DNA of 49,934 nucleotides, taken from NCBI RefSeq assembly GCF_001999285.1, contig NZ_MLHN01000022.1, positions 1-49,934 of the forward strand, written 5' to 3'. The stretch comes from Rodentibacter genomosp. 1 (GTDB lineage Bacteria; Pseudomonadota; Gammaproteobacteria; Enterobacterales; Pasteurellaceae). This document shows, piece after piece, positions 18,911 through 27,226 of the stretch. Position 1 is the stretch's first letter; each line of letters starts with the position of its first letter. A model generated the notes under the pieces. It worked only from the letters and a program-made list of their open reading frames with translations, made no database searches and was not told the DNA's origin. The translations under genes and the position numbers were made by a program.

Positions 18911-19201
18911 GATAATGACTACAAAGTAAGAAACATTTTTTCCGTCACTTAAATAAGAGGAATTTCTATGCTTTTCTAGCATCTAAACCGGGGAAAACCT
19001 GTTCCTGACAGTAAAATCAGAGAACGTTACAACCATCTGAAATCGCATGCTTTGTTTGGAATTTTCATCGGCTATATGCCGCCTACTATGTTTTACACAA
19101 TAATTTTTACTTTCTTCACCTGAACTGATCACTAAATTTGGTTTCAGCAAAAAAGATATTGGTTTTATTTCTAGCACAATGCTGATTATGTACGGGTTAT
19201 T
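18911..19201 (+). pseudogene. pgtP: 5' remnant of a second pgtP gene
   Basis: This stretch is a decayed copy of the start of pgtP at 25 kb. About 55 bp of leader (TACAAAGTAAGAAACATT and AAATAAGAGGAATTTCT) and roughly the first 235 bp of coding sequence are recognisable, from ATG at 18968 to GTACGG at about 19195. Small indels break the frame at once: the 5' end reads ATGCTTTTCTAGC where the intact gene has ATGCTTTCATTTTTAGC. The homology ends abruptly at the 3' end of the YdcZ transporter gene. It cannot make a transporter. Confidence 0.9.
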
Positions 19202-19203
19202 GA

Positions 19204-20148
19204 TTATTTACTCACTTGAATCATCACAACGCCTATCAATAACACAAATAAACCAACAATTTGGATAGCATTAACCGGTTTTTTACTCGCACCAAGCAAG
19301 CCAAATTGATCAATGATTAAACTACCGAGTAATAATCCAAATAATGATGTCACAATTGCCCCACCTGTACCAATTTGTGGCACGATTATCACAATTCCAC
19401 CGATATAAACCGCCCCCAATAAACCACCTAACCATTGCCACCAAGGTTGAGGTTCTTTCAACGCATTTTTGAGATGCCGCCAAGCAGTCAGTTCTTTGAA
19501 ACAAATAACCAATGCCAATAACAACGTCCCCATGATGAATGGCACAAATACGGAAAGTGTCGTGGATTGTAACGTTTGTCGTAATGCAGTATTGATTGCA
19601 GGCGTAATGCCGGAAGCGATACCACCGCCAATGCCAAGAATTTGCCAGAAAATCAAAGAATATTGACCGTACTTTTCCGGACTATTTCGCTTGAATAAAG
19701 GGAGAACAATCGCTATCACGATGCCAACCATCACGATAGTCAACCCCAAAAAACGCAAGAGAGAAAAGTCATATTGTGGTGCTGAAAACCAACCAAAGGT
19801 ATCAATTAACGAACCAGTGATAACCTGCCCCAAAATTGGCATAATCGCCGTTTGAACACTGCCTAAACGAGGGAAAATCAAAATATTCACCGTTAAACCG
19901 AACATCGCCAATAATCCCCCCAACCAAATCCACCAAGGTGATTGAATGAAAGTTTCAGTCGAAATGGTAAGCGGTTCATTTTGAATTAAAATTAGCAGAA
20001 TCAATAGGATAGAACCTACACCAAAAGAAACAAAAGAGGATAATAAGGGAGATCTCACATTTTGGCGTAAAACCGAATTCATTCCCGTTTGAAAGGCAAT
20101 CCCTATTCCCACCAACACCCCTATTGGGGCGGAAAATAAAGCAATCAT
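19204..20148 (-). CDS. Two-domain YdcZ/DMT-family transporter
   Basis: A 314-residue membrane protein with two tandem YdcZ (DUF606) domains and about ten helices. The first half begins LVGIGIAFQTGMNSVLRQNV and holds SPWWIWLGGLLAMFG; the second half repeats this with GIASGITPAINTALRQTL and QPWWQWLGGLLGAVYIGG. The start at 20148 (MIALFSAPIG) is preceded by GGAGA; an in-frame ATG at 20193 overlaps the -10 region and is rejected. Function in the family is largely unknown; export or import of a small metabolite is likely. Its promoter has the LysR-regulon geometry shared with two aldo/keto reductases. Confidence 0.87.
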   Translation of the reverse strand: MIALFSAPIGVLVGIGIAFQTGMNSVLRQNVRSPLLSSFVSFGVGSILLILLILIQNEPLTISTETFIQSPWWIWLGGLLAMFGLTVNILIFPRLGSVQTAIMPILGQVITGSLIDTFGWFSAPQYDFSLLRFLGLTIVMVGIVIAIVLPLFKRNSPEKYGQYSLIFWQILGIGGGIASGITPAINTALRQTLQSTTLSVFVPFIMGTLLLALVICFKELTAWRHLKNALKEPQPWWQWLGGLLGAVYIGGIVIIVPQIGTGGAIVTSLFGLLLGSLIIDQFGLLGASKKPVNAIQIVGLFVLLIGVVMIQVSK

Positions 20149-20178
20149 TGTTTTTCTCCAATAAATAACATTAAACGC

Positions 20179-20244
20179 ATTATAGATTGCCAAAATTGTT
20201 TTGATTAGATGGAAAAAATTGAATGAGCTATTGAGTGAAATTCA
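20179..20244 (-). promoter_or_regulatory. LysR-regulon promoter 2 (two-domain YdcZ transporter)
   Basis: Towards the gene: operator core TGAATTTCACTCA (20244-20232), 23 bp, -35 CTAATC (20208-20203), 18 bp, -10 TATAAT (20184-20179). The spacing is identical to promoters 1 and 3. The block from GTTTTGATTAG to the following USS closely resembles that at 18776-18845. Confidence 0.78.
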
Positions 20245-20387
20245 ATAATAAGTTTTGGGTAAAAAGTGCGGTCTAATTTCAATAAGTTTTTGTCAAACAA
20301 CGATTAACTCATTATCTGATAATTTTGTCAGTCAATATTACAAAAATAACATGAGAATTTTGGACAAATTCTACTTTGCCCCTAAAA

Positions 20388-21632
20388 TTAAAGTAACTCT
20401 TTATAATCCGCTTTATTCAAGGCATATTTTTTCATTCGTAAATACAATTTCTTACGGGGAATTTGTAGATAATTTGCCGCTTCATTAATTCTTCCTTGAA
20501 AGCGATCTAACACCTCTATAATGATCTGCTTTTCATACTCATCAATAAGATGATCAAGCGATAGTTCACTTTGTTCCTGCATCAACGAGAAACGATCATT
20601 TTGGACGGTAACACCGACTGCATAAAGTTCGGCTGTGTGAATTAATTGGGTGATATTGCCAAGCCACTGTTGGGAGAGTAGCTGCTTAATAAAATTTTCA
20701 CTCACAAGCGGTTTCTTTTTATTTAATTTTTGACAGGTTTGGGCTAAATAATGGCGGAAAATCGGCTCGATATCAGAAGTTCGATGAGAAAGCGGCAAAC
20801 ATTCTATTTGTGTTAAATTAAACGCATAAAAAAGCTCCGGTAAAAGATTAAATTCTGTCAATAATTGGTATGGTGAATATTGACTAATTCCAATAAAACG
20901 AAAATGCTGTTGCTGAATTGATAATGCCAGCCTTTTCTGTGCCGCTTGTGAGAGATATTCAATATTTTTAAGCTGTAACAGCCCCTGTTTGGCTTGTTCA
21001 AGATGGGGCTGTAATGCTTCAATATCACAGGGGGCAAGCAATTCTAGGCTATGTTGAGGCGAAAATCGGTCTGCCGAAAAGCGGGCAAGATGTTGGGCGG
21101 CTAGAGTTCTCCCTGTGCCAACCTCACCAAAAATAAAAATCGGTAATGAGGTTTCCCCGAGTTGTTGTAAACGTTGGCGAAATTGTTTAATCCAATGGCT
21201 CTGTCCGATAAAACCGGTTTCTAATGCTTCTTGCTGGGCATTTTTAATCGCGAGTTGGTGTTGTCGTTGGCTCAACGCTTGTTCAAGCTGTATCAATAGT
21301 TTTTCCGGTTTGATGGGTTTTTCAATAAAATAAAACGCCCCTTGTTGCATGGCTTCAATGGCCATTGGCACATCACCGTGCCCGGTGATGAAAATCACCG
21401 GAAGATATTTATCCCTTTGATGTAAACGGCTCAAGAGTTCCCAGCCTGACAGTTGTGGCATATAAATATCGCTCACCACGACACCTTTCCAATTTTCAGG
21501 TATGATCTCCAGTGCATCTAACGGATTATTGATCGCCTTAATTCGATATCCCTCTGCATTTAATAGTGATTGGTAGGCAGTCAATACATCATTATCGTCA
21601 TCAATCAGTAACACCGTTTCTTGATCTAACAT
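20388..21632 (-). CDS. pgtA: PgtA response regulator of the phosphoglycerate system
   Basis: A 414-residue DctD/NtrC-type regulator matching Salmonella PgtA in layout. The receiver domain carries acidic residues LIDDDND, phospho-acceptor Asp55 in VVVSDIYMPQ and Lys in FIEKPIKPEK. The central AAA+ domain is degenerate: the Walker A region reads GEVGTGRT, the Walker B region reads LLQLKNIEYL instead of a TLFLDEI-type sequence, and no GAFTGA loop is seen. The Fis-like HTH at the end is NEAANYLQIPRKKLYLRMKKY. It should activate pgtP when PgtB phosphorylates it. The start overlaps the pgtB end by 7 bp. Without GAFTGA it cannot work as a sigma-54 activator, so sigma-70 is implied. Confidence 0.9.
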   Translation of the reverse strand: MLDQETVLLIDDDNDVLTAYQSLLNAEGYRIKAINNPLDALEIIPENWKGVVVSDIYMPQLSGWELLSRLHQRDKYLPVIFITGHGDVPMAIEAMQQGAFYFIEKPIKPEKLLIQLEQALSQRQHQLAIKNAQQEALETGFIGQSHWIKQFRQRLQQLGETSLPIFIFGEVGTGRTLAAQHLARFSADRFSPQHSLELLAPCDIEALQPHLEQAKQGLLQLKNIEYLSQAAQKRLALSIQQQHFRFIGISQYSPYQLLTEFNLLPELFYAFNLTQIECLPLSHRTSDIEPIFRHYLAQTCQKLNKKKPLVSENFIKQLLSQQWLGNITQLIHTAELYAVGVTVQNDRFSLMQEQSELSLDHLIDEYEKQIIIEVLDRFQGRINEAANYLQIPRKKLYLRMKKYALNKADYKELL

Positions 21633-23545
21633 TTTTCTTCCCCACTATGTAAAAATTCTAAAATAACAACCGCACTTTTAGAAAGGCTGGAGGCAATCGC
21701 CAATTTCCCCCCAAATTGTTGCATAATACGCTGGCAAATTGTTAAACCTAATCCTAATCCGACACTTTTAGTGGTGAAAAAAGGTTGTAATAATTTATCA
21801 GCATTATCCGTTTGCCAGCCACTACCATTGTCTTCAATAAAAACACAAGTTTTGTCTTGGTAGCAGACTACATCAACTTGAATAATAGGTATAGCTTGAC
21901 CCGCCTCCAGAGCATTTGAGAGGATATTAACGAAAACCTGTTCCAACAAAATTGGATTTATAAGCAAGCAAACATCCCCTTTAATCTGCAGCTCGGCATT
22001 GAGAGGTTTATGACGGAGTTCTAATACATTCCATGCTTCAGTCAAACTTTGTTTAAGGGAAACCACTTGATGGGGTGTCGATGAAATTTCATTTTTAGCA
22101 AATTGACGTAATGCTTTAATAATATTAGCGATGCGCTCTATTAATTTTTCTATCTTTTCAATATCAAGATAACTTTGCTTATCTTTTTGCTGTTCAAGAC
22201 GTTTTTTTAGCGTAAAAAGATAAATTGATATGGCATTCAAAGGTTGATTAATTTCATGAGCAAGTGTCGTCATTGTTTGCCCGACAACCGCCATTTTAGC
22301 CGCTTGGAGCAATTCATTTTGGGTTTCCTGTAAATCTTTTTCAATTTTTTCTCGTTCTTGCAAAATTTGAATATGATTATTTAATAATAAACCAATTTCT
22401 GTCAGCTCATCTTTTCCACTGACATTGATCGGTTGATTTATTCTACCCAGATTAAGGTTTTCGATAGCATAAATGAGTTGTGAAAAACGGTAACTTAAAC
22501 GGCGCTTAACATAATATTGATTAAATAAAGCAATTAGAATAAGAAAAATAAGCAATGAAGAAATAATAATTACTCCACTTATTTTTGTCTGTTGTTTTAA
22601 ATTCTCATTTAGTCGGGTAAAACTTCCTCTGGTTTCATTTAATTCTTGCTTTATCATTTCTTGAGTTTTTGCAACGATATCATTTTTCTGAGATTGAATA
22701 TTTTTTAATTCAGTTTGATAATGAGTGATTTCCTGAACAAGATTATCTAATTCATGATGGGGTTCAATCATTTGATATAAATCATTAAACATCTGTTGCA
22801 ATGGCACAATACTTGGATTCTTGATTATGTGGGAAGGGGCTTGAATTAATGCTGTAATTAGTTGCTTTAAATAAGCATAATCCTGCAAAATTGTAGTTTG
22901 ATTAGGATATAAGTTATATAAAAATTGTACTAACTCGGTTCTAATTTGCTCTTCTTTATCTGCTAATTGATATAAATAAAATAACTCATTCTCTGATTTA
23001 GCTTGGTTTTTCTCATTAAGCAAAGAAGAATGTTTCAAAAAATAATTATTCTGCCAGTTTAATTCTTGAATTTGAGAAATAATTTCATTATTAAAATCAT
23101 CATTTAGCCATTGAATCTTCGTTAATAATGTTTGTTTTTGCTGTAAAATCAAAAAATTATTAGATAAATTATTATCAATTTGGGTAGTGAGTTGAATTAA
23201 ATCATTTAAGTATTGCTTAATCGTTGATCTTTTTTTCTGTTCAAATAACAAAGAAGATAACGTTTCAATTTCATTTAGCTGATGTTTAAGATTTTTAAAC
23301 ATAACCTGCCGGTTCAAATTATTTTGTAAATAGTAAAAACGTTCCAGATCATTAAAAAAAACATTAAACTTATCCTCCAATTTTAGGGCGGCATTGGTTT
23401 TTGGAAAATAATCTTCAATAATATAATTAACTTGTCGATATTGAGTATACCAAGCAGATAGACTTACAAGCCCAATAAGTAATGTTAATAGTAATCCAAT
23501 GATTGAGGCTATTTTCAAATGCTGGGTGATTTTTCCCTGTTTCAT
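21626..23545 (-). CDS. pgtB: PgtB sensor histidine kinase
   Basis: A 639-residue membrane kinase. Two helices (about 14-34 and 325-348) flank a long, helical, Gln/Asn-rich periplasmic domain; a HAMP region follows to about 395. The H-box is TLAHEINQPLNAISIY with His430; the N-box NILSNALEAG, DNGSGW and GLGLGLTICQRIM complete the ATPase. It is known in Salmonella as part of the PgtBC signalling pair that responds to external phosphoglycerate. The ATG overlaps the pgtC stop (ATGA), and AGAGGA lies upstream. A USS lies near the 3' end. Confidence 0.9.
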   Translation of the reverse strand: MKQGKITQHLKIASIIGLLLTLLIGLVSLSAWYTQYRQVNYIIEDYFPKTNAALKLEDKFNVFFNDLERFYYLQNNLNRQVMFKNLKHQLNEIETLSSLLFEQKKRSTIKQYLNDLIQLTTQIDNNLSNNFLILQQKQTLLTKIQWLNDDFNNEIISQIQELNWQNNYFLKHSSLLNEKNQAKSENELFYLYQLADKEEQIRTELVQFLYNLYPNQTTILQDYAYLKQLITALIQAPSHIIKNPSIVPLQQMFNDLYQMIEPHHELDNLVQEITHYQTELKNIQSQKNDIVAKTQEMIKQELNETRGSFTRLNENLKQQTKISGVIIISSLLIFLILIALFNQYYVKRRLSYRFSQLIYAIENLNLGRINQPINVSGKDELTEIGLLLNNHIQILQEREKIEKDLQETQNELLQAAKMAVVGQTMTTLAHEINQPLNAISIYLFTLKKRLEQQKDKQSYLDIEKIEKLIERIANIIKALRQFAKNEISSTPHQVVSLKQSLTEAWNVLELRHKPLNAELQIKGDVCLLINPILLEQVFVNILSNALEAGQAIPIIQVDVVCYQDKTCVFIEDNGSGWQTDNADKLLQPFFTTKSVGLGLGLTICQRIMQQFGGKLAIASSLSKSAVVILEFLHSGEEKC

Positions 23546-24756
23546 TTTATGTCCTCTAATTGTGCAAGTACCGTATTAATCCGTTGTTGGAAAAAGTCCG
23601 TCCATTTCTTCTCTTGCTCCAACAAAAAATATCGATCATTTTTAATTCTTTTCAAATAAATCGGATCTATCGCTTGCTGCTCATTGACCGGAATTAAGGT
23701 TAATTGATGGCGAAGTGCGGTCAATTTTCGATTTGTTTTTTGTTCTTGTTGATAAATTAATGCCCAAATATCTTTCAGCTGATTAAGACGAAATGTGACA
23801 GCATTATCAAATAATTTTTCAACGAGATGTTGCCTTAATAATAAAATATCGTAATCAATCGGTGTTTGTGCTAACAGCTTTTTTTGTTGTTCGTATTGAC
23901 GGCTATTTGGCGCTAAAGGTTTAAGTGGAAATTTTGCCATATTTGGCGAAGTAACAACTTCCTGCCCTTCCGCACTTAACAAAAATTGAATAAATTCAAG
24001 TGCTGGCTTTGAGGCTTTATTATTTTTATGTACGGCAATAAACGCCGGTGAAGCAATAGAATGAGGAAAATAGACAAAACCAAAATCCTGATTATTTAGG
24101 TTATTCGCATAGCTATCAATACTAATGCCCGCTGTTGCTAAACCGAGCTTAATTTTTTCTGCGACATTAAAGCTACGGGAAGAAATCAAGGATAGATTAC
24201 CTGATAGTGTTAAAATTTCTTGCCATCCGGCAATCCACCCTTTTTGTTGTAAAAGCATCTCTAGCATGATGTGATTACTGCTGGATCGAGAAGGGGAACT
24301 GAGTAGTAAACTATTAAAATAAGCAGGATCAGTGAGGCTGTTCCAATCGCGAGGCTCCGGTAAATGATGTTGTTTAAGTAAATTTCGGTTAAATAAAATG
24401 CCGTAACCGGAAAAAGCAATCGCCGCTGTGGTTGATTTTAGTTGAGAAGGTACAAGTGCATTTTGATAAGTTTTTGGTAATTCCAACAATAATCCCTTTT
24501 CCTGTAAATCTTGGAACAGAAAGGGGGAAGAACTCAGTACTAAATCAACTTTTTCTATATCCGGTTGGATTAATAAACGCTTAAGTGAATTTGAGGTTCG
24601 ATTAATCAAACGGACTTCTTGGTTGGGAAAATTGTTTTGCCATTGTTTAATGATATGTTCGGTCGTTTCCGGGGAAAAAGTCGTCGCTATCACAATTTCA
24701 TTGGCTAATAACAACGGACTAATCCAAGACAGCAAAATAAAAAGTAAAAGTTTCAT
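23542..24756 (-). CDS. pgtC: PgtC periplasmic phosphoglycerate sensor protein
   Basis: A 404-residue exported protein with signal peptide MKLLLFILLSWISPLLLA-N and the fold of iron/solute-binding proteins (EIVIATTFSPETTEHIIKQW, DWNSLTDPAYFNSLLLSSPSRSSSN, ALEFIQFLLSAEGQEVV). The C-terminal 100 residues are helical. In Salmonella PgtC acts with PgtB to sense phosphoglycerate and derepress pgtP. ATG at 24756 is preferred over the GTG just before it. A CRP-type palindrome lies 20 bp upstream of the start. The gene is divergent from pgtP and coupled to pgtB by a 4-base overlap. Confidence 0.9.
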   Translation of the reverse strand: MKLLLFILLSWISPLLLANEIVIATTFSPETTEHIIKQWQNNFPNQEVRLINRTSNSLKRLLIQPDIEKVDLVLSSSPFLFQDLQEKGLLLELPKTYQNALVPSQLKSTTAAIAFSGYGILFNRNLLKQHHLPEPRDWNSLTDPAYFNSLLLSSPSRSSSNHIMLEMLLQQKGWIAGWQEILTLSGNLSLISSRSFNVAEKIKLGLATAGISIDSYANNLNNQDFGFVYFPHSIASPAFIAVHKNNKASKPALEFIQFLLSAEGQEVVTSPNMAKFPLKPLAPNSRQYEQQKKLLAQTPIDYDILLLRQHLVEKLFDNAVTFRLNQLKDIWALIYQQEQKTNRKLTALRHQLTLIPVNEQQAIDPIYLKRIKNDRYFLLEQEKKWTDFFQQRINTVLAQLEDIK

Positions 24757-24776
24757 CACAGAGTTCGTCCCTATTT

Positions 24777-24792
24777 TGTGATCTAAATCACA
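24777..24792. promoter_or_regulatory. CRP-type site in the pgtC-pgtP intergenic region
   Basis: TGTGATCTAAATCACA fits the CRP consensus at all ten key bases. It lies only 20 bp from the pgtC start codon and about 260 bp from pgtP. It could activate a promoter further off, or block pgtCBA transcription if the pgtC promoter lies upstream of it. No definite -10/-35 pair for pgtC is seen. Confidence 0.75.
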
Positions 24793-24891
24793 AATTTTAA
24801 ATTTTCTTTTTTCTGATTATTTTCATTATGGTGTGAAATTAACTCAATTTTAATAGCTGGAAAACTACTTTCTTCAACCTAACAATTTATG

Positions 24892-24934
24892 GGTCATTTT
24901 TGACACCTAAATATTAAAAAATCGGTCATTTTTG
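24892..24934 (+). promoter_or_regulatory. Direct repeats upstream of pgtP, candidate PgtA sites
   Basis: GGTCATTTTTG occurs at 24892-24902 and again at 24924-24934, 32 bp apart, close to three helical turns and so on one face of DNA. They lie 110-150 bp before pgtP, where an activator should bind. The duplicated leader at 18.9 kb does not include them. Assignment to PgtA is inference. Confidence 0.45.
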
Positions 24935-25043
24935 TGCATTTTTATCTGATTTTACCCATCATTTTAATCGGGTTAACATACAAAATAATTACTACAAAGT
25001 AAGAAACATTCTTTTTTTCATCATTTAAATAAGAGGAATTTCT

Positions 25044-26390
25044 ATGCTTTCATTTTTAGCATCTAAACCGGGTAAACCTATTCCCGATAGTGAAATCAGA
25101 GAACGTTACAATCGTTTGAGATGGCATGCCTTGTTTGGCATTTTTATCGGCTATGCCGCCTACTATATTTTACGCAATAATTTTTTGCTTTCTTCGCCTG
25201 AACTTATCAGCGAATTTGGTTTTACCAAAAAAGATATTGGTTTTATTTCCGGCACCATGCTGATTGTGTACGGATTGAGTAAAGGATTTATGTCTGCCTT
25301 TGCCGATAAATCCAACCCAAAACATTTTATGATTTTCGGCTTAATGATGTCGGCTGTCGTAAACTTAATGATGGGATTCAGTGCATCATTTTGGGTGTTC
25401 TTATTTTTATGTATTTTGAATGGTATCTTTCAAGGAATGGGCGCCGGGCCGGCTTATGTTGTGCTCGCCAGCTGGTTTCCTCGAAAATCCCGTGGTGTAA
25501 CAACAGCCGCATTTAATATTTCCCATAATGTTGGGGGCGGCTTAGTTGCACCAATAGCGGGAGCAAGTATTGCCTGGTTAGGGCAGGAACACTGGCAAGC
25601 AGCACATTTTATCGTACCAACTGCCATTGCTACTGTGGTGGCGATTATTTTCTATATTTTCGGCACAGGTCGAACCTATAACGAAGGTTTACCGCCTACC
25701 AGTAAAATTCTGGGAACAGAACAAGAAGAATTGGTTGTCACCAAAGAAGAAAATGTCAATTTAACCACATGGGAAATTTTTAGAGATTATATCGTTAAAG
25801 ACATTAACGTTTGGTTTGTTTCTTTTATTGATGTATTCACCTATATGATCCGTTTCGGGGTATTAACTTGGCTTCCGCTGTATTTACTGGAAACGAAAGG
25901 CTTTTCTAAAGGACAAATGGCGACTGCCTTTGCTATCTTTGAATGGGCCGCCATCCCCTCTACCTTGCTAGCAGGTTGGTTGACTGATACCTACTTTAAA
26001 GGCCGCCGTATGCCGTTAGCAATTATAACCCTAGTTGGGGTCGGTATAGCGATGTTTGCTTACTGGGGAGGGCAAGATTTGCTCACCGTGACCATAGGTG
26101 CAGGCATTATCGGTTGCTTAATCTATGTACCCATGTTCCTCTCTTCTTTGCAAACCATTGAACTTGTGCCTTCATTTGCCGCAGGTTCCGCAACGGGCTT
26201 AAGAGGATTACTCAGCTATATTCTTGGAAGTTTCTCCGGTACAGCATTGTTCGGTATTCTCGCCGAACGTTTTGGCTGGAACGCGGGCTTTTATTTACTT
26301 CTGTTTGCAGTATGCGGTTGTATTTTCTGTTGTTATATGACTCACTTAGGTGTACTGCGTTTAGAAAAACAGCATAACAAAGACAAATAA
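25044..26390 (+). CDS. pgtP: Phosphoglycerate transporter PgtP
   Basis: A 448-residue major facilitator of the organophosphate:phosphate antiporter family (relatives GlpT, UhpT). It has 12 membrane helices. Typical segments are RYNRLRWHALFGIFIGYAAYYILRNN near the start, DKSNPKHFMIFGL after helix 3, GPAYVVLASWFPRKSRG, and PLYLLETKGFSKGQMA. It should bring in 3-phosphoglycerate, 2-phosphoglycerate or phosphoenolpyruvate in exchange for phosphate. AGAGGAATTTCT precedes the ATG. The divergent pgtCBA genes make the identification firm. A frame-broken 5' copy lies at 18.97 kb. The family usually has about 460 residues. Confidence 0.94.
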   Translation: MLSFLASKPGKPIPDSEIRERYNRLRWHALFGIFIGYAAYYILRNNFLLSSPELISEFGFTKKDIGFISGTMLIVYGLSKGFMSAFADKSNPKHFMIFGLMMSAVVNLMMGFSASFWVFLFLCILNGIFQGMGAGPAYVVLASWFPRKSRGVTTAAFNISHNVGGGLVAPIAGASIAWLGQEHWQAAHFIVPTAIATVVAIIFYIFGTGRTYNEGLPPTSKILGTEQEELVVTKEENVNLTTWEIFRDYIVKDINVWFVSFIDVFTYMIRFGVLTWLPLYLLETKGFSKGQMATAFAIFEWAAIPSTLLAGWLTDTYFKGRRMPLAIITLVGVGIAMFAYWGGQDLLTVTIGAGIIGCLIYVPMFLSSLQTIELVPSFAAGSATGLRGLLSYILGSFSGTALFGILAERFGWNAGFYLLLFAVCGCIFCCYMTHLGVLRLEKQHNKDK

Positions 26391-26808
26391 AACAAATTGG
26401 AATAAATATGCCCCGAAAGATCATTCTCGGGGCAATAATATTGGCGGAATAAGACTAACTATTCCTTGGGAATAGGAGATTTTCGTTCCCTTGATTATTT
26501 ACTCATTTGAATATTCCCCCTCATATCAATGAAAAAGAACACAAACAACGAAAATATTGTAGGTTGTAACGTTATTAAGAATAAAAAATGGAATGAACTA
26601 TTAAATAATAGCTTTTGAGCGAGAAAAAGTGCGGTCTATTTTTCTTCTATTTTTGTAGTTCGACCCATTAAAAATTTATACGAGATAAAATTTCACTGAA
26701 ATCAACCGCACTTTTGGGGGAGATAAATTATTTGGAGCGTGACACTCAGTACAATAATCACTAAAGTCTAAGACTAAAGTGATTATTGAAAAATAATAAA
26801 GGAATTGT
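26391..26808. other. Intergenic region with remnants of a second YdcZ transporter locus
   Basis: No intact gene is present. At 26491-26510 the sequence TTGATTATTTACTCATTTGA nearly matches the 3' end of the YdcZ transporter at 19.2 kb, and 26573-26640 resembles the block upstream of that transporter (GAATGAACTATT, later AAAAGTGCGGTCTA), with the middle deleted. A second USS lies at about 26705. A long hairpin at 26752-26788 precedes the end of the DUF305 gene. Together with the pgtP remnant at 18.97 kb this records an old duplication. Confidence 0.75.
26752..26788. terminator. Hairpin downstream of the DUF305 gene
   Basis: CAATAATCACT and AGTGATTATTG form an 11-bp perfect stem around a 15-base loop that can pair further (AGTCT with AGACT). 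No long T-run follows on the minus strand, so termination efficiency is uncertain. Confidence 0.6.
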
Positions 26809-27156
26809 CTATTTTTGATGTTTCTGCAACCATTGTTGCATAAATTTAATTTCATCTTCTTGAGCCTGAATAATATTTTTAGCCAGTTGACGTAATTCAG
26901 GATCTTTGCCATATTTCAGCTCAATCTCAGCCATTTTCACGGCACCTTGATGGTGAGGGATCATACCTGCTGCAAAGGCAATATCAGCATCTTCGCTTTC
27001 CATTCCTTTCATCATATCTTGATGCATTGCGTTCATTCCCTCCATCAATTCTTGTTGCATTGGGGTGAGCTGAGCATCGTGTTGATGATGGGGAGTGCTT
27101 GCTATTGCCGTTGCACCAAGTGTCAAAGCAAATAATGCGATCATTTGTTTTTTCAT
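26809..27156 (-). CDS. DUF305 periplasmic protein
   Basis: A 115-residue exported protein: signal peptide MKKQMIALFALTLGATAIAS, then the DUF305 helical domain with a His/Met-rich surface (HHQHDAQLTPMQQ, MNAMHQDMMKGME, MIPHHQGAVKMAEIELKYG). DUF305 members such as CopM bind copper in the periplasm. The His and Met clusters here fit metal binding. The promoter has a 19-bp spacer with an internal dyad, the layout recognised by copper-type MerR regulators, which supports a role in copper handling. No other copper genes are nearby. Confidence 0.85.
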   Translation of the reverse strand: MKKQMIALFALTLGATAIASTPHHQHDAQLTPMQQELMEGMNAMHQDMMKGMESEDADIAFAAGMIPHHQGAVKMAEIELKYGKDPELRQLAKNIIQAQEDEIKFMQQWLQKHQK

Positions 27157-27185
27157 AAATCCTCCATTGGGTTAATTGAGTGGGC

Positions 27186-27216
27186 AGTTTAAACCCTAAC
27201 CTTAGGTTAAGGTCAA
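27186..27216 (-). promoter_or_regulatory. MerR-type metal-responsive promoter of the DUF305 gene
   Basis: On the minus strand TTGACC (27216-27211) and TAAACT (27191-27186) are 19 bp apart, longer than optimal, as in promoters untwisted by MerR-family activators. The spacer holds a 21-bp dyad, ACCTTAACCT-A-AGGTTAGGGT (27213-27193), with one mismatch, resembling CueR/HmrR sites. It lies about 30 bp upstream of the start codon. The cognate regulator is not obvious in the window. Confidence 0.75.
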
Positions 27217-27226
27217 GCACATCCAA

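Noticed and set aside
18968-19201. A separate small functional gene
   Set aside because: The sequence is clearly the pgtP start with frame-breaking indels and no long open frame.
20388-21632. Sigma-54 dependent activation of pgtP
   Set aside because: PgtA lacks the GAFTGA loop and no GG-N10-GC promoter is seen upstream of pgtP.
26752-26788. Small regulatory RNA
   Set aside because: The long hairpin stands alone without a promoter; a terminator or processing hairpin for the DUF305 transcript is more likely.
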